Below are positions 45,364-53,068 of a stretch of DNA of 53,068 nucleotides, piece after piece. Positions within the stretch are counted from its first letter, which is position 1; each line of letters begins with the position of its first letter. The notes beneath the pieces are model-generated. The model was not told the DNA's origin and did not search any database. It saw nothing but the letters and a program-made list of their open reading frames with translations. The stretch spans positions 1 to 53,068 of the forward strand of contig CAZUGA010000033.1 of NCBI GenBank assembly GCA_964619885.1, given 5' to 3'. The stretch is from CAZUGA01 sp964619885 (GTDB lineage Bacteria > Pseudomonadota > Gammaproteobacteria > Methylococcales > UBA1147). The translations under genes and the position numbers were made by a program.

Positions 45364-45675
45364 CACCAACTTTGCTAGAACGGATGAAAAAGTAAGACTT
45401 AATATTTTTGTAATCTATACGCCTGAAGAGTTATTCGGAAAATGAAATGTGGCAAGGCCCGAATGTAGAAGAAATATATAGTCGCTGATAAAACATGGTG
45501 CTTAGTTTCAGTTTGACCGGAAAGCAATCGTTAACCGTTAACGTACTTAAGGAAGAAAAACAGAACAGTGATCGAGAGATTGCTTCTATGCTGAGATACC
45601 GCAATCGAAGGTTGAAGAAGTATCAACAATCTAGACCAACTGATAATCACTGCATTGCAGGACCAACCATAAACG
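45364..45675. other. 312-base gap before the effector-loading genes
   Basis: Between the DUF6484 and DUF2169 genes. A 67-codon open frame at 45495-45698 overlaps the DUF2169 start and lacks a ribosome site, so I do not call it. I see no terminator or convincing promoter. Confidence 0.4.
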
Positions 45676-46764
45676 ATGAACCTTTTAAATTCCACTAGCA
45701 TGGCTGCAGGCTACACCGTGTGCATGGATCCAGAGGGACGGGAGCACCTATTGGTTGCGGTGAAGGGCACATTTAGTCTTCCGCTGGACGGGCGTCAACC
45801 TCAACTGCTGGACGATCAAGTTCCCTTAATGGAAGCAGACGTATTTACCGGAGAGCCTGGGTTTTCGGCGCCTCTATATGAAATGGACTATGCCTTGCAC
45901 AAGGCGCGTTGTGATGTACTTTTGAATGGCAGTGCCTATGCTCCAAATGAGCAACCTACCACTAAAGTGACCGTTGGATTGAATATAGAGGCATTGGAGA
46001 AAACCTTTAATGTGATCGGTGACGGGCACTGGGAGTCGCCAACTCTTTCGATCGGCCGCAGCCCCCCAAAAGCGTTTCTAAAAATGCCAATCACGTATGA
46101 CCGGGCTTTTGGCGGGATAGACGATTTCCACCCTGACGAGAGTAAACACAGTGCCTATCGGTTAAATCCTGTTGGGAAAGGGTATCATGAGCACCTAGAC
46201 AGCGGTTTGGTGGATGGTACGCCAGTTCCCAACACTGAGGAAATCAATAATTCGATTGATATGCCCCGTGGTAAATACCGGCCCATGTCCTTTGGACCAA
46301 TAGGACGTAGCTGGTCGTCGCGTATTCAATATGCGGGTACTTATGATCAGGACTGGATCGACAACATCTCGCCCTTTCTGCCTCCGGATTTCGACGAAGC
46401 CTATTACCAAGCTGCTCCTCCTGACCAACAGATATCTTATCTCAAGGGCGGTGAGTATGTTTATCTGACTAATCTGACGCCGGGTGGCAAGTGTCACTTT
46501 CGGATACCAGATATAAAGATGCCTGTGGTCTTTTTTTTAAAAAAAGGCGGAAAAGAAGAAACCTCAGCGGTCATCGATACCTTGGTTATTGAACCCGACT
46601 TACAGCGCTTCATGGTCACTTGGCGGGTTAATCGGCCTCTCAGGAAGGATATATTCGAAGTGACCCAAGTGTTGGTGGGTAACACTGGCAAGGAACGATG
46701 GCGGCAAAGTATGGAGGATGTTTTTCCGAAGTCGTCTGACACGTTCCCCCATCAAGTTGTCTGA
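45676..46764 (+). CDS. DUF2169 effector-loading adaptor
   Basis: A 362-residue protein of the DUF2169 family, which is encoded beside PAAR and Rhs-type T6SS effectors and acts as an adaptor or chaperone for cargo. The core includes GREHLLVAVKGTFSLPLDG, ARCDVLLNGSAYAPN and MPITYDRAFGGIDDFHPDES, and ends in RVNRPLRKDIFEVTQVLVG. No catalytic motif is expected. It leads a plus-strand row with the ketosynthase-like, DUF4150 and rhs genes, the gaps being short or overlapping downstream of it. Confidence 0.9.
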   Translation: MNLLNSTSMAAGYTVCMDPEGREHLLVAVKGTFSLPLDGRQPQLLDDQVPLMEADVFTGEPGFSAPLYEMDYALHKARCDVLLNGSAYAPNEQPTTKVTVGLNIEALEKTFNVIGDGHWESPTLSIGRSPPKAFLKMPITYDRAFGGIDDFHPDESKHSAYRLNPVGKGYHEHLDSGLVDGTPVPNTEEINNSIDMPRGKYRPMSFGPIGRSWSSRIQYAGTYDQDWIDNISPFLPPDFDEAYYQAAPPDQQISYLKGGEYVYLTNLTPGGKCHFRIPDIKMPVVFFLKKGGKEETSAVIDTLVIEPDLQRFMVTWRVNRPLRKDIFEVTQVLVGNTGKERWRQSMEDVFPKSSDTFPHQVV

Positions 46765-46795
46765 TTAAGTGTAGATAATCTAAACATAAGAGAAT

Positions 46796-47815
46796 ATGCA
46801 ACCGATAGCCATTCAAAATACAGGTTTAGTAACATCAGTAGGACTGACTTCAGCGACTGCTTGTGCGGCTATTCGCACAGGCATCAGCAATGCTCAGGAA
46901 ACTCACTATGTGGGTTCCGAAGGGGAATGGATAATGGGACACAGCGTGCCACTCGACCAACCTTGCCGGGGTATGATTAGACTCGTGAAAATGGCAGCTA
47001 TGGTTATCCGAGAGTGCCTCGCAGAGGTGCCGAAAGACCAGTGGGAAAGCATCCCTCTCCTGTTATGTGTGGCTGAGCTTGAGCAACCGGGAAGGTTGGA
47101 ATCCCTGGACGACCAGTTGTTAGTTGAAGTTCAGCGGGAACTTAAAATTGAATTTGCATCAAAATCAGGCGTAATTCCCTGTGGACGAGTTAGCGTGGCA
47201 ATGGCGCTGCAAAATGCCCGGCAGTTGATTTATGTAGATGGTATACCTTTGGTACTCATCGCCGCAACGGATAGCTTGTTGACTTGGTCCACCTTATCAG
47301 TTTACGAGAATAACTATCGTTTACTAGGTAATGGCAATTCGAACGGCTTCATTCCTGGTGAAGGTGCTGCTGCTCTCTTGGTTGCAAGACCCAAGGGAAC
47401 TGCTCAGTTACGATGCGTGGGTATCGGCATTGATACGGAAAATGCCCATATCGATTCGGAAGAACCCATAAGAGCTAATGGTTTAACTAACGCTATCAGG
47501 ACTGCTCTTATAGACGCTGGTTGTGAGATGCACGACCTTGACTTTCGAATTACCGACGTATCTGGCGAACAGTATTATTTCAAGGAGGCCACTTTAGCGC
47601 TCAGCCGGATCCTTCGTCAGCGTAAGGAAAAATTTGATATTTGGCATCCAGCGGAGTGCATAGGTGAGACTGGAGCAGCGGCAGGCGTTGCAATGATTGT
47701 AATAGTAAATTCAGCTAGTCGTAGTGGCTACAGCGGTGGGCCAAATATTCTTGCTCACATGGCTTCTGACCCAGGGCAGCGTGCGGCGATTGTGCTTCAA
47801 TGGAGGAATGACTAA
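46796..47815 (+). CDS. beta-ketoacyl-synthase-like protein, likely inactive
   Basis: A 339-residue thiolase-fold protein, short for a KAS (usually about 410). It begins MQPIAIQNTGLVTSVGLTSA, like a KAS N-terminus. A cysteine (C129, VIPCGRVSVAMAL) lies near the nucleophile position, but the two histidines are missing: the HGTGT region reads ITDVSGEQ (252-259), and the GHxxGAAG motif reads IGETGAAAG (E291 in place of His). It is therefore probably not a condensing enzyme but a structural or acyl-binding remnant. Such proteins are found with DUF2169 and PAAR genes in T6SS effector clusters. Its stop overlaps the DUF4150 start. Confidence 0.8.
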   Translation: MQPIAIQNTGLVTSVGLTSATACAAIRTGISNAQETHYVGSEGEWIMGHSVPLDQPCRGMIRLVKMAAMVIRECLAEVPKDQWESIPLLLCVAELEQPGRLESLDDQLLVEVQRELKIEFASKSGVIPCGRVSVAMALQNARQLIYVDGIPLVLIAATDSLLTWSTLSVYENNYRLLGNGNSNGFIPGEGAAALLVARPKGTAQLRCVGIGIDTENAHIDSEEPIRANGLTNAIRTALIDAGCEMHDLDFRITDVSGEQYYFKEATLALSRILRQRKEKFDIWHPAECIGETGAAAGVAMIVIVNSASRSGYSGGPNILAHMASDPGQRAAIVLQWRND

Positions 47816-48300
47816 TGGCAAATGACGTCTATGCGAACATGATGGAAATCTCCTGCAAGTCAGGAAGTGGTAAGACAATATGTGCAACCCCTGATGTGTG
47901 TTTCACACCACCTGAAAATCCAGCAACACCTCCCGGTGTTCCTGTTCCGTATCCGAACACAGGTAAGGCAAGCGATACAACGAAGGGGTCAAAAACCGTG
48001 AAAATTACAGGCAAGGAAGTGATGCTAAAGAATAAGTCCTACTTCAAAAAGAGTTATGGGGACGAGGCTGGCTGTGCAGCAAAGAAGGGAGTTATTACCA
48101 GCGTTAACCGTGGTAAAGTTTACTTCAATGCGTGGTCAATGGACGTTAAGTTTGAAGGTGAAAACGTCGTCAGGCACTTAGACTTGACGACGAATAACCA
48201 TGCGTCTTCTATGCCTGGTAACACACCACCCTGGCCCTATACTGATAGCATGGCCCCGCCTGATGTCCCTGTCTGCACCGCTTGTGCTGCCAAGAGATGA
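47815..48300 (+). CDS. DUF4150 PAAR-like spike-tip protein
   Basis: A 161-residue protein. The start MANDVYANMMEISCKSGSGK and the following CATPDVCFTPPENPATPPGV, then PYPNTGKASDTTKGSKTVKI, are the DUF4150 (PAAR-like) pattern, with repeated Cys and His residues that can bind a metal at the tip. It caps VgrG and carries the Rhs effector. The ATG overlaps the preceding stop by 1 base, and its own TGA overlaps the rhs ATG, so the row is translationally coupled. Confidence 0.9.
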   Translation: MANDVYANMMEISCKSGSGKTICATPDVCFTPPENPATPPGVPVPYPNTGKASDTTKGSKTVKITGKEVMLKNKSYFKKSYGDEAGCAAKKGVITSVNRGKVYFNAWSMDVKFEGENVVRHLDLTTNNHASSMPGNTPPWPYTDSMAPPDVPVCTACAAKR

Positions 48301-51300
48301 CGACCGAAAGCACGCCTCCGGTCGGAACGGTGCGGCTTGCACAAGAGCCATGCGATAAAGCGGCCGCAGATCCTCCTGTTTGCACGGCCACCGCGCGCAG
48401 GACCAAGTCTAGCCATCCCGTCATTATCGCCACCGGAGAAAAGTCACTCGACGAGCTGGACTTTGAATTGCCCGGCCCGATTGAGTTGGAATGGCGCCGT
48501 CAATACCGCAGTGGCGATGCGCGCAGCGATGGCTGGTTTGGCCAAGGTTGGACCCACCCGCTTGCGACCGAACTTTGGTTGGAAGATGACGTTTTATGCT
48601 ACTGGGACGAACAGGGTCGCGAGGTTTTGTTGCCTGCCGTTGCGGTGGGACAGGAACATTTCCAAGTTTACGAACAGTTCACCTTGACACGACCCGATGC
48701 CCACCATTGGGCACTACGGCACAACCAAGGCCTGACTCATCACTTCCGCCGACGCCACCCCGACCAATCAAGGCTGCCCCTCGAGGTAGTGCAAGACCGC
48801 AATTTCAGGCGGGTGGTACTGCAATTCGACGATCACGATTTTGGCGATGGCTTCGATGCGCAAGCCACGCCGCCCCGGCCGCAGCACCTGATTGACAGCG
48901 CAGGGCGAACGCTGCATCTGGTGTGGACAGCGCGCAAGCAACTCAGCCAGGTAGTCGTCGATTCGGGTGACACGCGAGTCGTTATGGCCACCTACGAATT
49001 TGACACCACCGACCCGAGCCAGCCGGATTTGCAGAGCTACACCGACGCCAACGGCCACACCCGGAAGTATGATTGGGATCAACACCTGCTGGTGGGCTAC
49101 ACACTCGCGACCGGTCACCGATTCAGTAACCGCTATGACCAGCTGACGCCAACAGGCCGCGTCACAGAGTCATTGGCGCTGGACGACGGCACGGGCGAGC
49201 GATTTGAATACAACCGCCTGACCACTCGTGTGAAAGACATACTGGGGCGAGAAACCGTCTATGTTCATAACGCGCGCGAAGACATCGTCGCCGTGCACGA
49301 CGCCGAAGGCAATGTTACCCGCAACGATTTTGACGATGAAGGCCGAGCGGAGTCCAGCATCGATGCGCTGGGCCGCACCAGCAGCACCATCTCCAACGAG
49401 CGGGGTAACCTAACGGAGATGGTGGACGCTGCGGGCAACGCCACCAAGTTGGAATACAACGCGCTCGATCTGCCGATCAACCTGACCGACGCCATGGGCG
49501 GTGTCTGGCTGTGGCAATACGACGATCGCGGCAACCTCATCGCCAGCACTGACCCACTGGGCCACACCACGCGGTATGAGGTGGACGCCCTGGGTCAGGT
49601 CACTGTCATCATCGACGCGTTAGGCAAGCGCAAGACACAGCGGTGGGACGAAGCTGGCAACTTGGTTTCATACACCGACTGTTCCGGCCAGACGACTCGT
49701 TACGCCTACGACGCCCTGGGGCACTTGCACAGCAGCACCGATGCTTTGGGCCAGAAAACCGTCTACGAGTCCAACGCCAAGGGGCAGCTGCAGCGAGTGA
49801 CGCAGCCGGACGGCGCACAGCACCATTACACATGGGATGGCGAAGGCAATCTCACTCGGTACGTGGACCCGCTGGGGCAGAATACTATCTGGAAACGCAA
49901 TGGCGCCGGTGAGCCACTGCTCCTTGTGGATGCGCTCGACCATACACAGCGCTATGAGTATGACTCTGCCGGCCGCATGTTTGCGCTGACCAACGAAAAC
50001 GGAGAAGTTACCCGCTTCAACTATGACCCGCTGGACCGGCTAACCGATGAAGTGGGCTTCGACGGACGCCATCAGCGCTACACCTACAATGCAGCCGGTG
50101 AACTGACCCATCTAATCGAGCGCGGCGGCTCAGAGATTGGTCCCGGCAAAGTGACACGATTTGAGCGCGATGCGCTGGGCCAAATGACCGCCAAGCACCA
50201 CGTCGGTGAATCGTCGGAATATGCGGCCAGCAGCCGTTTCGCCTACGACGCGCTGGGCCGGCTGACGCAAGCCGACAACGCGTGGTCGAAGGTAAAGTTC
50301 GTCTATGACCCAATGGGGCAGTTGTTAGCCGAGGTACAGGCTTTGGACAAGACCATCGGCGGCCAGGTGTTCGAGTTCAAGCACCAATACGACGCACTGG
50401 GTAACCGCTCGAAAACCGTGTTGCCGGGTGGACGTGCGCTGAATCACCTGTTATATGGCTCGGGCCACCTGCACCAGATCAACATTGATGGGCAGTTGGT
50501 CAGCGACTTTGAGCGTGATGCGCTGTACCGAGAGGTGCGACGAAGCCAGGGCCAATTGCGAAGCGAGTTTACCTATGATCGCGCTGGTCGTCTCAGTGCC
50601 CAACAGGTCCTGCACGCTTCGACAGCAGACACTACCCCCGCAGGGCAATCGGCGGGCATCAACAGCTCCCCATTTCAAATGCTCGACACTGCGGGGAGCT
50701 TGACCGACATCACGGGGCGCCTCAAAGGACTAATCGAACGACACTACCAGTACGACACCAGCGGCCAGGTTATACAGCAGCTTGATCGCCACCGAGGTCT
50801 GACAAAGCACAGCTATGACGCAGTCGGTCGCGTGGCCGGGTCGCAAATTGGTCTGTTCAAAGACTGGGGACCTATCGGGGTGCACTCAGACAATCCCGGC
50901 AATACAAGCGGCTACGCAATGGCCGCCAACGAGCAATTCATTTGGGACGCTGCAAGCAACCCTTTGCCCACCGAATCCCCAGGCAGCCCTGGCAGCTTTG
51001 TGCGCGGCAACCGCCTACGGATTTGGCAAGACGCCCGATACTCTTACGACGAGTACGGCAACCTGATCGAACGGTTGCAAGGCAAACGCGGTAGCCAGAC
51101 CCAGGTCCGCACTAATTTTACCTGGGACGTCGCTAATCAGCTCGTTCATGTGGACGTGGCGCATGGCCCGGATGAGATCGCAAGCACTCGATCATTCGAC
51201 TACGCCTATGATGCCTTGGGCCGGCGTATTGCCAAAATTGACGCGTCCGGCGTCATCTACTTCGCCTGGGACGGCGACCATCTGTCGCTGGAGCAATGCG

Positions 51301-52046
51301 CTGGCAGTGAAACCACCCACCTGTATCACCCTGAGTCTTTTGTACCGCTCGCCCAAATTCACGACGGCAATCTCCATCATCTCCATACTGACCACTTGGG
51401 CACGCCGCTCGAAGCGACCAACGACAGCGGCGAGATGACTTGGCGAGCAACGTATCAGACATGGGGGAACTTGCTTCTCGAGGAAGAGGATGAAATCAAA
51501 CAAAGTCTAAGATTTCAGGGACAGTATTTTGATTCTGAAACAGGTCTGCACTACAACAGATTCAGGTACTACGATCCGGGTCCAGGTAGATTTTTGAGCC
51601 AGGATCCAATGGGGTTACATGGCGGAATCAATTTGTTCCAGTATGCACCCAATCCGATTGTCTTGATCGATCCACTGGGTTTGGCGTTTGCCCACGTCAG
51701 GTTTCCCGCGAGTAAGATTATCAAGAAGGTGACGATTAAGATGCAAGGCAGCCGAGGCAGAGATTTTGCGGAGGCAAACAGAATTGCCAAATTCCACGGT
51801 TGCATGGGCAAACCAACGCAGAAGTCGCATAAAGATGAGCATGGTGACGTAACATGGCACCACGCTACCTATAACCCCAGTACAAATACTGCCGTAATGG
51901 AGCTTGTAACAACTGCGGCGCACGAGGCTACGTTCCCCCACGCAGGTTCGGTAAGTGACTTTGAAAAGACGCACGATGTCGAATATGAATCTGACGAGGC
52001 GAAGGCTTTGGCGGACGAGCTAAACGAAAAATGTCCCTGCGAGTGA
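48297..52046 (+). CDS. Rhs effector with WHH-type nuclease tail
   Basis: A 1249-residue polymorphic toxin. It has a DUF6531-type start, many YD repeats (about 270-1000) and the Rhs core end (QGQYFDSETGLHYNRFRYYD, then DPMGLHGGINLFQYAPN, then DPLGL near residue 1130). The last 115 or so residues are the toxin: GSRGRDFAEANRIAK and DVTWHHATYNPSTN, then HEATFPHAGSV, match the WHH clade of the HNH/Endo VII nuclease superfamily, which cuts DNA. The ATG at 48297 overlaps the DUF4150 stop. The core is much GC-richer than the tail and the flanks, so it looks acquired, with an exchanged tip. The downstream 130-residue gene is the likely immunity gene. Confidence 0.92.
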   Translation: MTTESTPPVGTVRLAQEPCDKAAADPPVCTATARRTKSSHPVIIATGEKSLDELDFELPGPIELEWRRQYRSGDARSDGWFGQGWTHPLATELWLEDDVLCYWDEQGREVLLPAVAVGQEHFQVYEQFTLTRPDAHHWALRHNQGLTHHFRRRHPDQSRLPLEVVQDRNFRRVVLQFDDHDFGDGFDAQATPPRPQHLIDSAGRTLHLVWTARKQLSQVVVDSGDTRVVMATYEFDTTDPSQPDLQSYTDANGHTRKYDWDQHLLVGYTLATGHRFSNRYDQLTPTGRVTESLALDDGTGERFEYNRLTTRVKDILGRETVYVHNAREDIVAVHDAEGNVTRNDFDDEGRAESSIDALGRTSSTISNERGNLTEMVDAAGNATKLEYNALDLPINLTDAMGGVWLWQYDDRGNLIASTDPLGHTTRYEVDALGQVTVIIDALGKRKTQRWDEAGNLVSYTDCSGQTTRYAYDALGHLHSSTDALGQKTVYESNAKGQLQRVTQPDGAQHHYTWDGEGNLTRYVDPLGQNTIWKRNGAGEPLLLVDALDHTQRYEYDSAGRMFALTNENGEVTRFNYDPLDRLTDEVGFDGRHQRYTYNAAGELTHLIERGGSEIGPGKVTRFERDALGQMTAKHHVGESSEYAASSRFAYDALGRLTQADNAWSKVKFVYDPMGQLLAEVQALDKTIGGQVFEFKHQYDALGNRSKTVLPGGRALNHLLYGSGHLHQINIDGQLVSDFERDALYREVRRSQGQLRSEFTYDRAGRLSAQQVLHASTADTTPAGQSAGINSSPFQMLDTAGSLTDITGRLKGLIERHYQYDTSGQVIQQLDRHRGLTKHSYDAVGRVAGSQIGLFKDWGPIGVHSDNPGNTSGYAMAANEQFIWDAASNPLPTESPGSPGSFVRGNRLRIWQDARYSYDEYGNLIERLQGKRGSQTQVRTNFTWDVANQLVHVDVAHGPDEIASTRSFDYAYDALGRRIAKIDASGVIYFAWDGDHLSLEQCAGSETTHLYHPESFVPLAQIHDGNLHHLHTDHLGTPLEATNDSGEMTWRATYQTWGNLLLEEEDEIKQSLRFQGQYFDSETGLHYNRFRYYDPGPGRFLSQDPMGLHGGINLFQYAPNPIVLIDPLGLAFAHVRFPASKIIKKVTIKMQGSRGRDFAEANRIAKFHGCMGKPTQKSHKDEHGDVTWHHATYNPSTNTAVMELVTTAAHEATFPHAGSVSDFEKTHDVEYESDEAKALADELNEKCPCE

Positions 52047-52076
52047 ATCAATCCCCTTATTCTTGGAGTAAAAAAA

Positions 52077-52469
52077 ATGGATAGTTCAGAAGTTAATTTC
52101 AAATCGGATTTGACGATGTCTTTTAGAATAGATGAAGAACCGAAGTCTGTAACCCTTGAACTTTCTGACTCACTATATGCATCAGAAGAGGAGCTGCAGG
52201 CCTCCTACAAAAACGAAATCGCGAAGTTCGTGAATTCGTCTGCAATTTGGTATCCCTTGGCAATTGAAAAAATAAGAATTAAAGACACCGATCCAGGGGG
52301 AATCCGACTCATGACAGTATATGTTCTTACTGAACAAGATGCTGATTCGATGATATTCGGATTGTTGTTCAGAGTCGATATCGACGTTGAGCACCAAAGA
52401 GGGTTGAAGATCGATGGAGAAACGCTGGAAATCCTTGAATATGGCATTGGCGACGTGGCGTTTTGCTGA
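52077..52469 (+). CDS. probable immunity protein for the Rhs toxin
   Basis: A 130-residue acidic soluble protein. The C-terminal stretch FRVDIDVEHQRGLKIDGETL and EYGIGDVAF resembles the EHG-x-x-x ... I-G-x-x-D-x-A-F pattern of DUF6985-like small proteins, which often serve as immunity partners; the family match is by eye. GGAG lies 9 bases before the ATG, 30 bases after the rhs stop, in the place where an immunity gene is expected. The AT-rich composition matches the toxin tail rather than the Rhs core, so the two were probably exchanged together. Confidence 0.72.
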   Translation: MDSSEVNFKSDLTMSFRIDEEPKSVTLELSDSLYASEEELQASYKNEIAKFVNSSAIWYPLAIEKIRIKDTDPGGIRLMTVYVLTEQDADSMIFGLLFRVDIDVEHQRGLKIDGETLEILEYGIGDVAFC

Positions 52470-52577
52470 ATATCTTGGAGTATGCGGCCGAGCAAAAGGT
52501 CCGAAAGGTCCGTAGTATTAGGGTCACGCGAAAATAGAAGCCAAAAGGGGTAGAAGCCAAAAGCCAAATGTTAATAT
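52470..52577. other. short non-coding stretch after the immunity gene
   Basis: Contains two close copies of AGAAGCCAAAAG (about 52529-52565). No gene or clear terminator is seen. Confidence 0.35.
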
Positions 52578-52811
52578 AAGTATAAGGGTCAAATCGCACG
52601 CCGTCATCGGCGATCAATCTAGCGGGTTAAAGTCCCGTCCGGGGAATTGCTCATTCACCCCGGTAGCACTGTGGAGCAGTAGTTGAGTAATCAACTATTG
52701 TGAGTTCCACGCAGGCAAAGCTACAGGCCGCAACGCAAGTGAATCTGTATTAGCCACGTTAACCAACTGGGGATGTTGACCCTCTGATTTGAAGGGGAAA
52801 ACTGATATTAC
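52578..52811 (+). mobile_element. possible 5' fragment of a group II intron
   Basis: The stretch with CTAGCGGGTTAAAGTCCCGT, then GCAACGCAAGTGAATCTG, TTAGCCACGTTAACCAACTG and GGATGTTGACC resembles the structured 5' part of bacterial group II introns that precedes the reverse-transcriptase gene. No GUGYG 5' end or RT gene is seen. It stops at the IS66-type end at 52812, so it would be truncated. Assigned by pattern only. Confidence 0.35.
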
Positions 52812-52833
52812 GTAAGCGTCCAGCGCAACCACC
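52812..52833. repeat. IS66-type terminal repeat, copy 1
   Basis: A 22-base sequence beginning GTAAGCGTCC, the 5'-GTAA end typical of IS66 terminal repeats. Followed at once by copy 2. Confidence 0.6.
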
Positions 52834-53016
52834 GTAAGCGTCCAGCGCAACCACCTAGATTTTATTATGGTTGATCTGATTGATGTATTCGGGTGCCAAT
52901 GGTAGGAGTTCATCAATCCTGCGATTGGGCCAGGTGGGGAGTTTTTCCAAAGTTACTTGAAGCCACGCAGCAGGATCCAGGCCATTGAGTTTGGCGGTGC
53001 CGAACAGGGATTGAAT
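52834..53016 (-). mobile_element. IS66-family element end, truncated
   Basis: A 183-base piece: a terminal repeat (52834-52855, identical to copies 1 and 3) followed, on the minus strand, by the last part of the transposase gene. It is cut at 53016 by another copy of the terminal repeat. Confidence 0.7.
52855..53016 (-). pseudogene. 3' fragment of an IS66 transposase (tnpC)
   Basis: The C-terminal end of an IS66 TnpC transposase on the minus strand: SLFGTAKLNGLDPAAWLQVT, then LEKLPTWPNRRIDELLP, match the family's 'GTAKLNGLDPEAYLRxVL ... RIDELLPW' tail. The stop codon is at 52855-52857, within the junction with the terminal repeat. The gene is cut at its 5' side at 53016, so no active transposase is encoded in the visible part. 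Confidence 0.8.
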
Positions 53017-53068
53017 GTAAGCGTCCAGCGCAACCACCTAGATTTTATTATGGTTGATCTGATTGATG
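53017..53068. mobile_element. IS66-type end, copy 3, running off the window
   Basis: These 52 bases are identical to 52834-52885, starting with the same GTAA terminal repeat and continuing into the transposase 3' end. Either a second IS66-type element inserted into the first, or a tandem duplication or assembly repeat at the edge. Confidence 0.65.

Noticed and set aside
45495..45698. 67-codon open frame between DUF6484 and DUF2169 genes
   Set aside because: No ribosome site, no recognisable family, composition unlike the neighbours, and it overlaps the DUF2169 start.
48282..48296. Rhs start at the GTG of 48282
   Set aside because: The ATG at 48297 overlaps the DUF4150 stop in the usual coupled way and directly precedes the conserved region.

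Overview
The window looks like a gammaproteobacterial chromosome of moderate GC. This is an inference from the protein families, a CCA-encoding tRNA-Arg, Shine-Dalgarno usage and mixed ATG/GTG/TTG starts; Methylococcales or Thiotrichales-like groups would fit, but the sequence alone does not fix the genus. It has two main parts: the right-hand part of an integrated mobile element (about 1-10.45 kb) and a complete, heavily elaborated type VI secretion (T6SS) locus (about 10.7-52.5 kb). The right edge (52.6-53.07 kb) is insertion-element debris.

Mobile element. Its right end is a tRNA-Arg(CCU) gene on the minus strand (10367-10443). A large serine recombinase gene runs into this tRNA from the 3' side, so its last codons are read from the antisense of the tRNA. 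This is the classic geometry of an element inserted at a tRNA 3' end. Inward of it lie two small accessory genes typical of such islands and a cassette of three genes: a four-TM protein, a membrane-anchored vWA-like protein and a VirD4/TraG-type coupling ATPase. No relaxase is visible. Further left are two unrecognised genes on the minus strand, a HEXXH metallopeptidase resembling the phage-exclusion protease Lit, a repeat-rich non-coding region that could be an oriT or operator region, and a small promoter-gene-terminator unit. The left end of the element is outside the window.

T6SS locus. In order: a MaoC-like hotdog protein; an FHA-TM-lytic transglycosylase; a LysM-NodB deacetylase-LysM lipoprotein; a large PpkA-like Ser/Thr kinase; a minus-strand pair (GNAT acetyltransferase and TssJ); then, on the plus strand, TagH(FHA), TssK, TssL(OmpA), TssM, a TagF-PppA fusion, TssA, TssB, TssC, Hcp, TagJ, TssE, TssF, TssG, ClpV and a TPR-methyltransferase. 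All core components are present. The kinase, the TagF-fused phosphatase, two FHA proteins and a Thr-containing motif at the TssL N-terminus together suggest threonine-phosphorylation control. The lytic transglycosylase and the deacetylase suggest that the locus carries its own cell-wall remodelling tools.

Effector module. VgrG, a DUF6484 spike accessory protein, DUF2169, a beta-ketoacyl-synthase-like protein that has apparently lost its catalytic histidines, a PAAR-like DUF4150 protein and a 1249-residue Rhs protein ending in a WHH-type nuclease domain, followed by a probable immunity protein. The Rhs core is clearly GC-richer than its toxin tail and its neighbours, which points to modular acquisition.

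The most interesting candidates are: (i) the FHA-tethered peptidoglycan lyase, possibly recruited by phosphothreonine to the T6SS envelope site; (ii) the pseudo-ketosynthase in the effector-loading module; (iii) the 4TM/vWA/VirD4 cassette without a relaxase.
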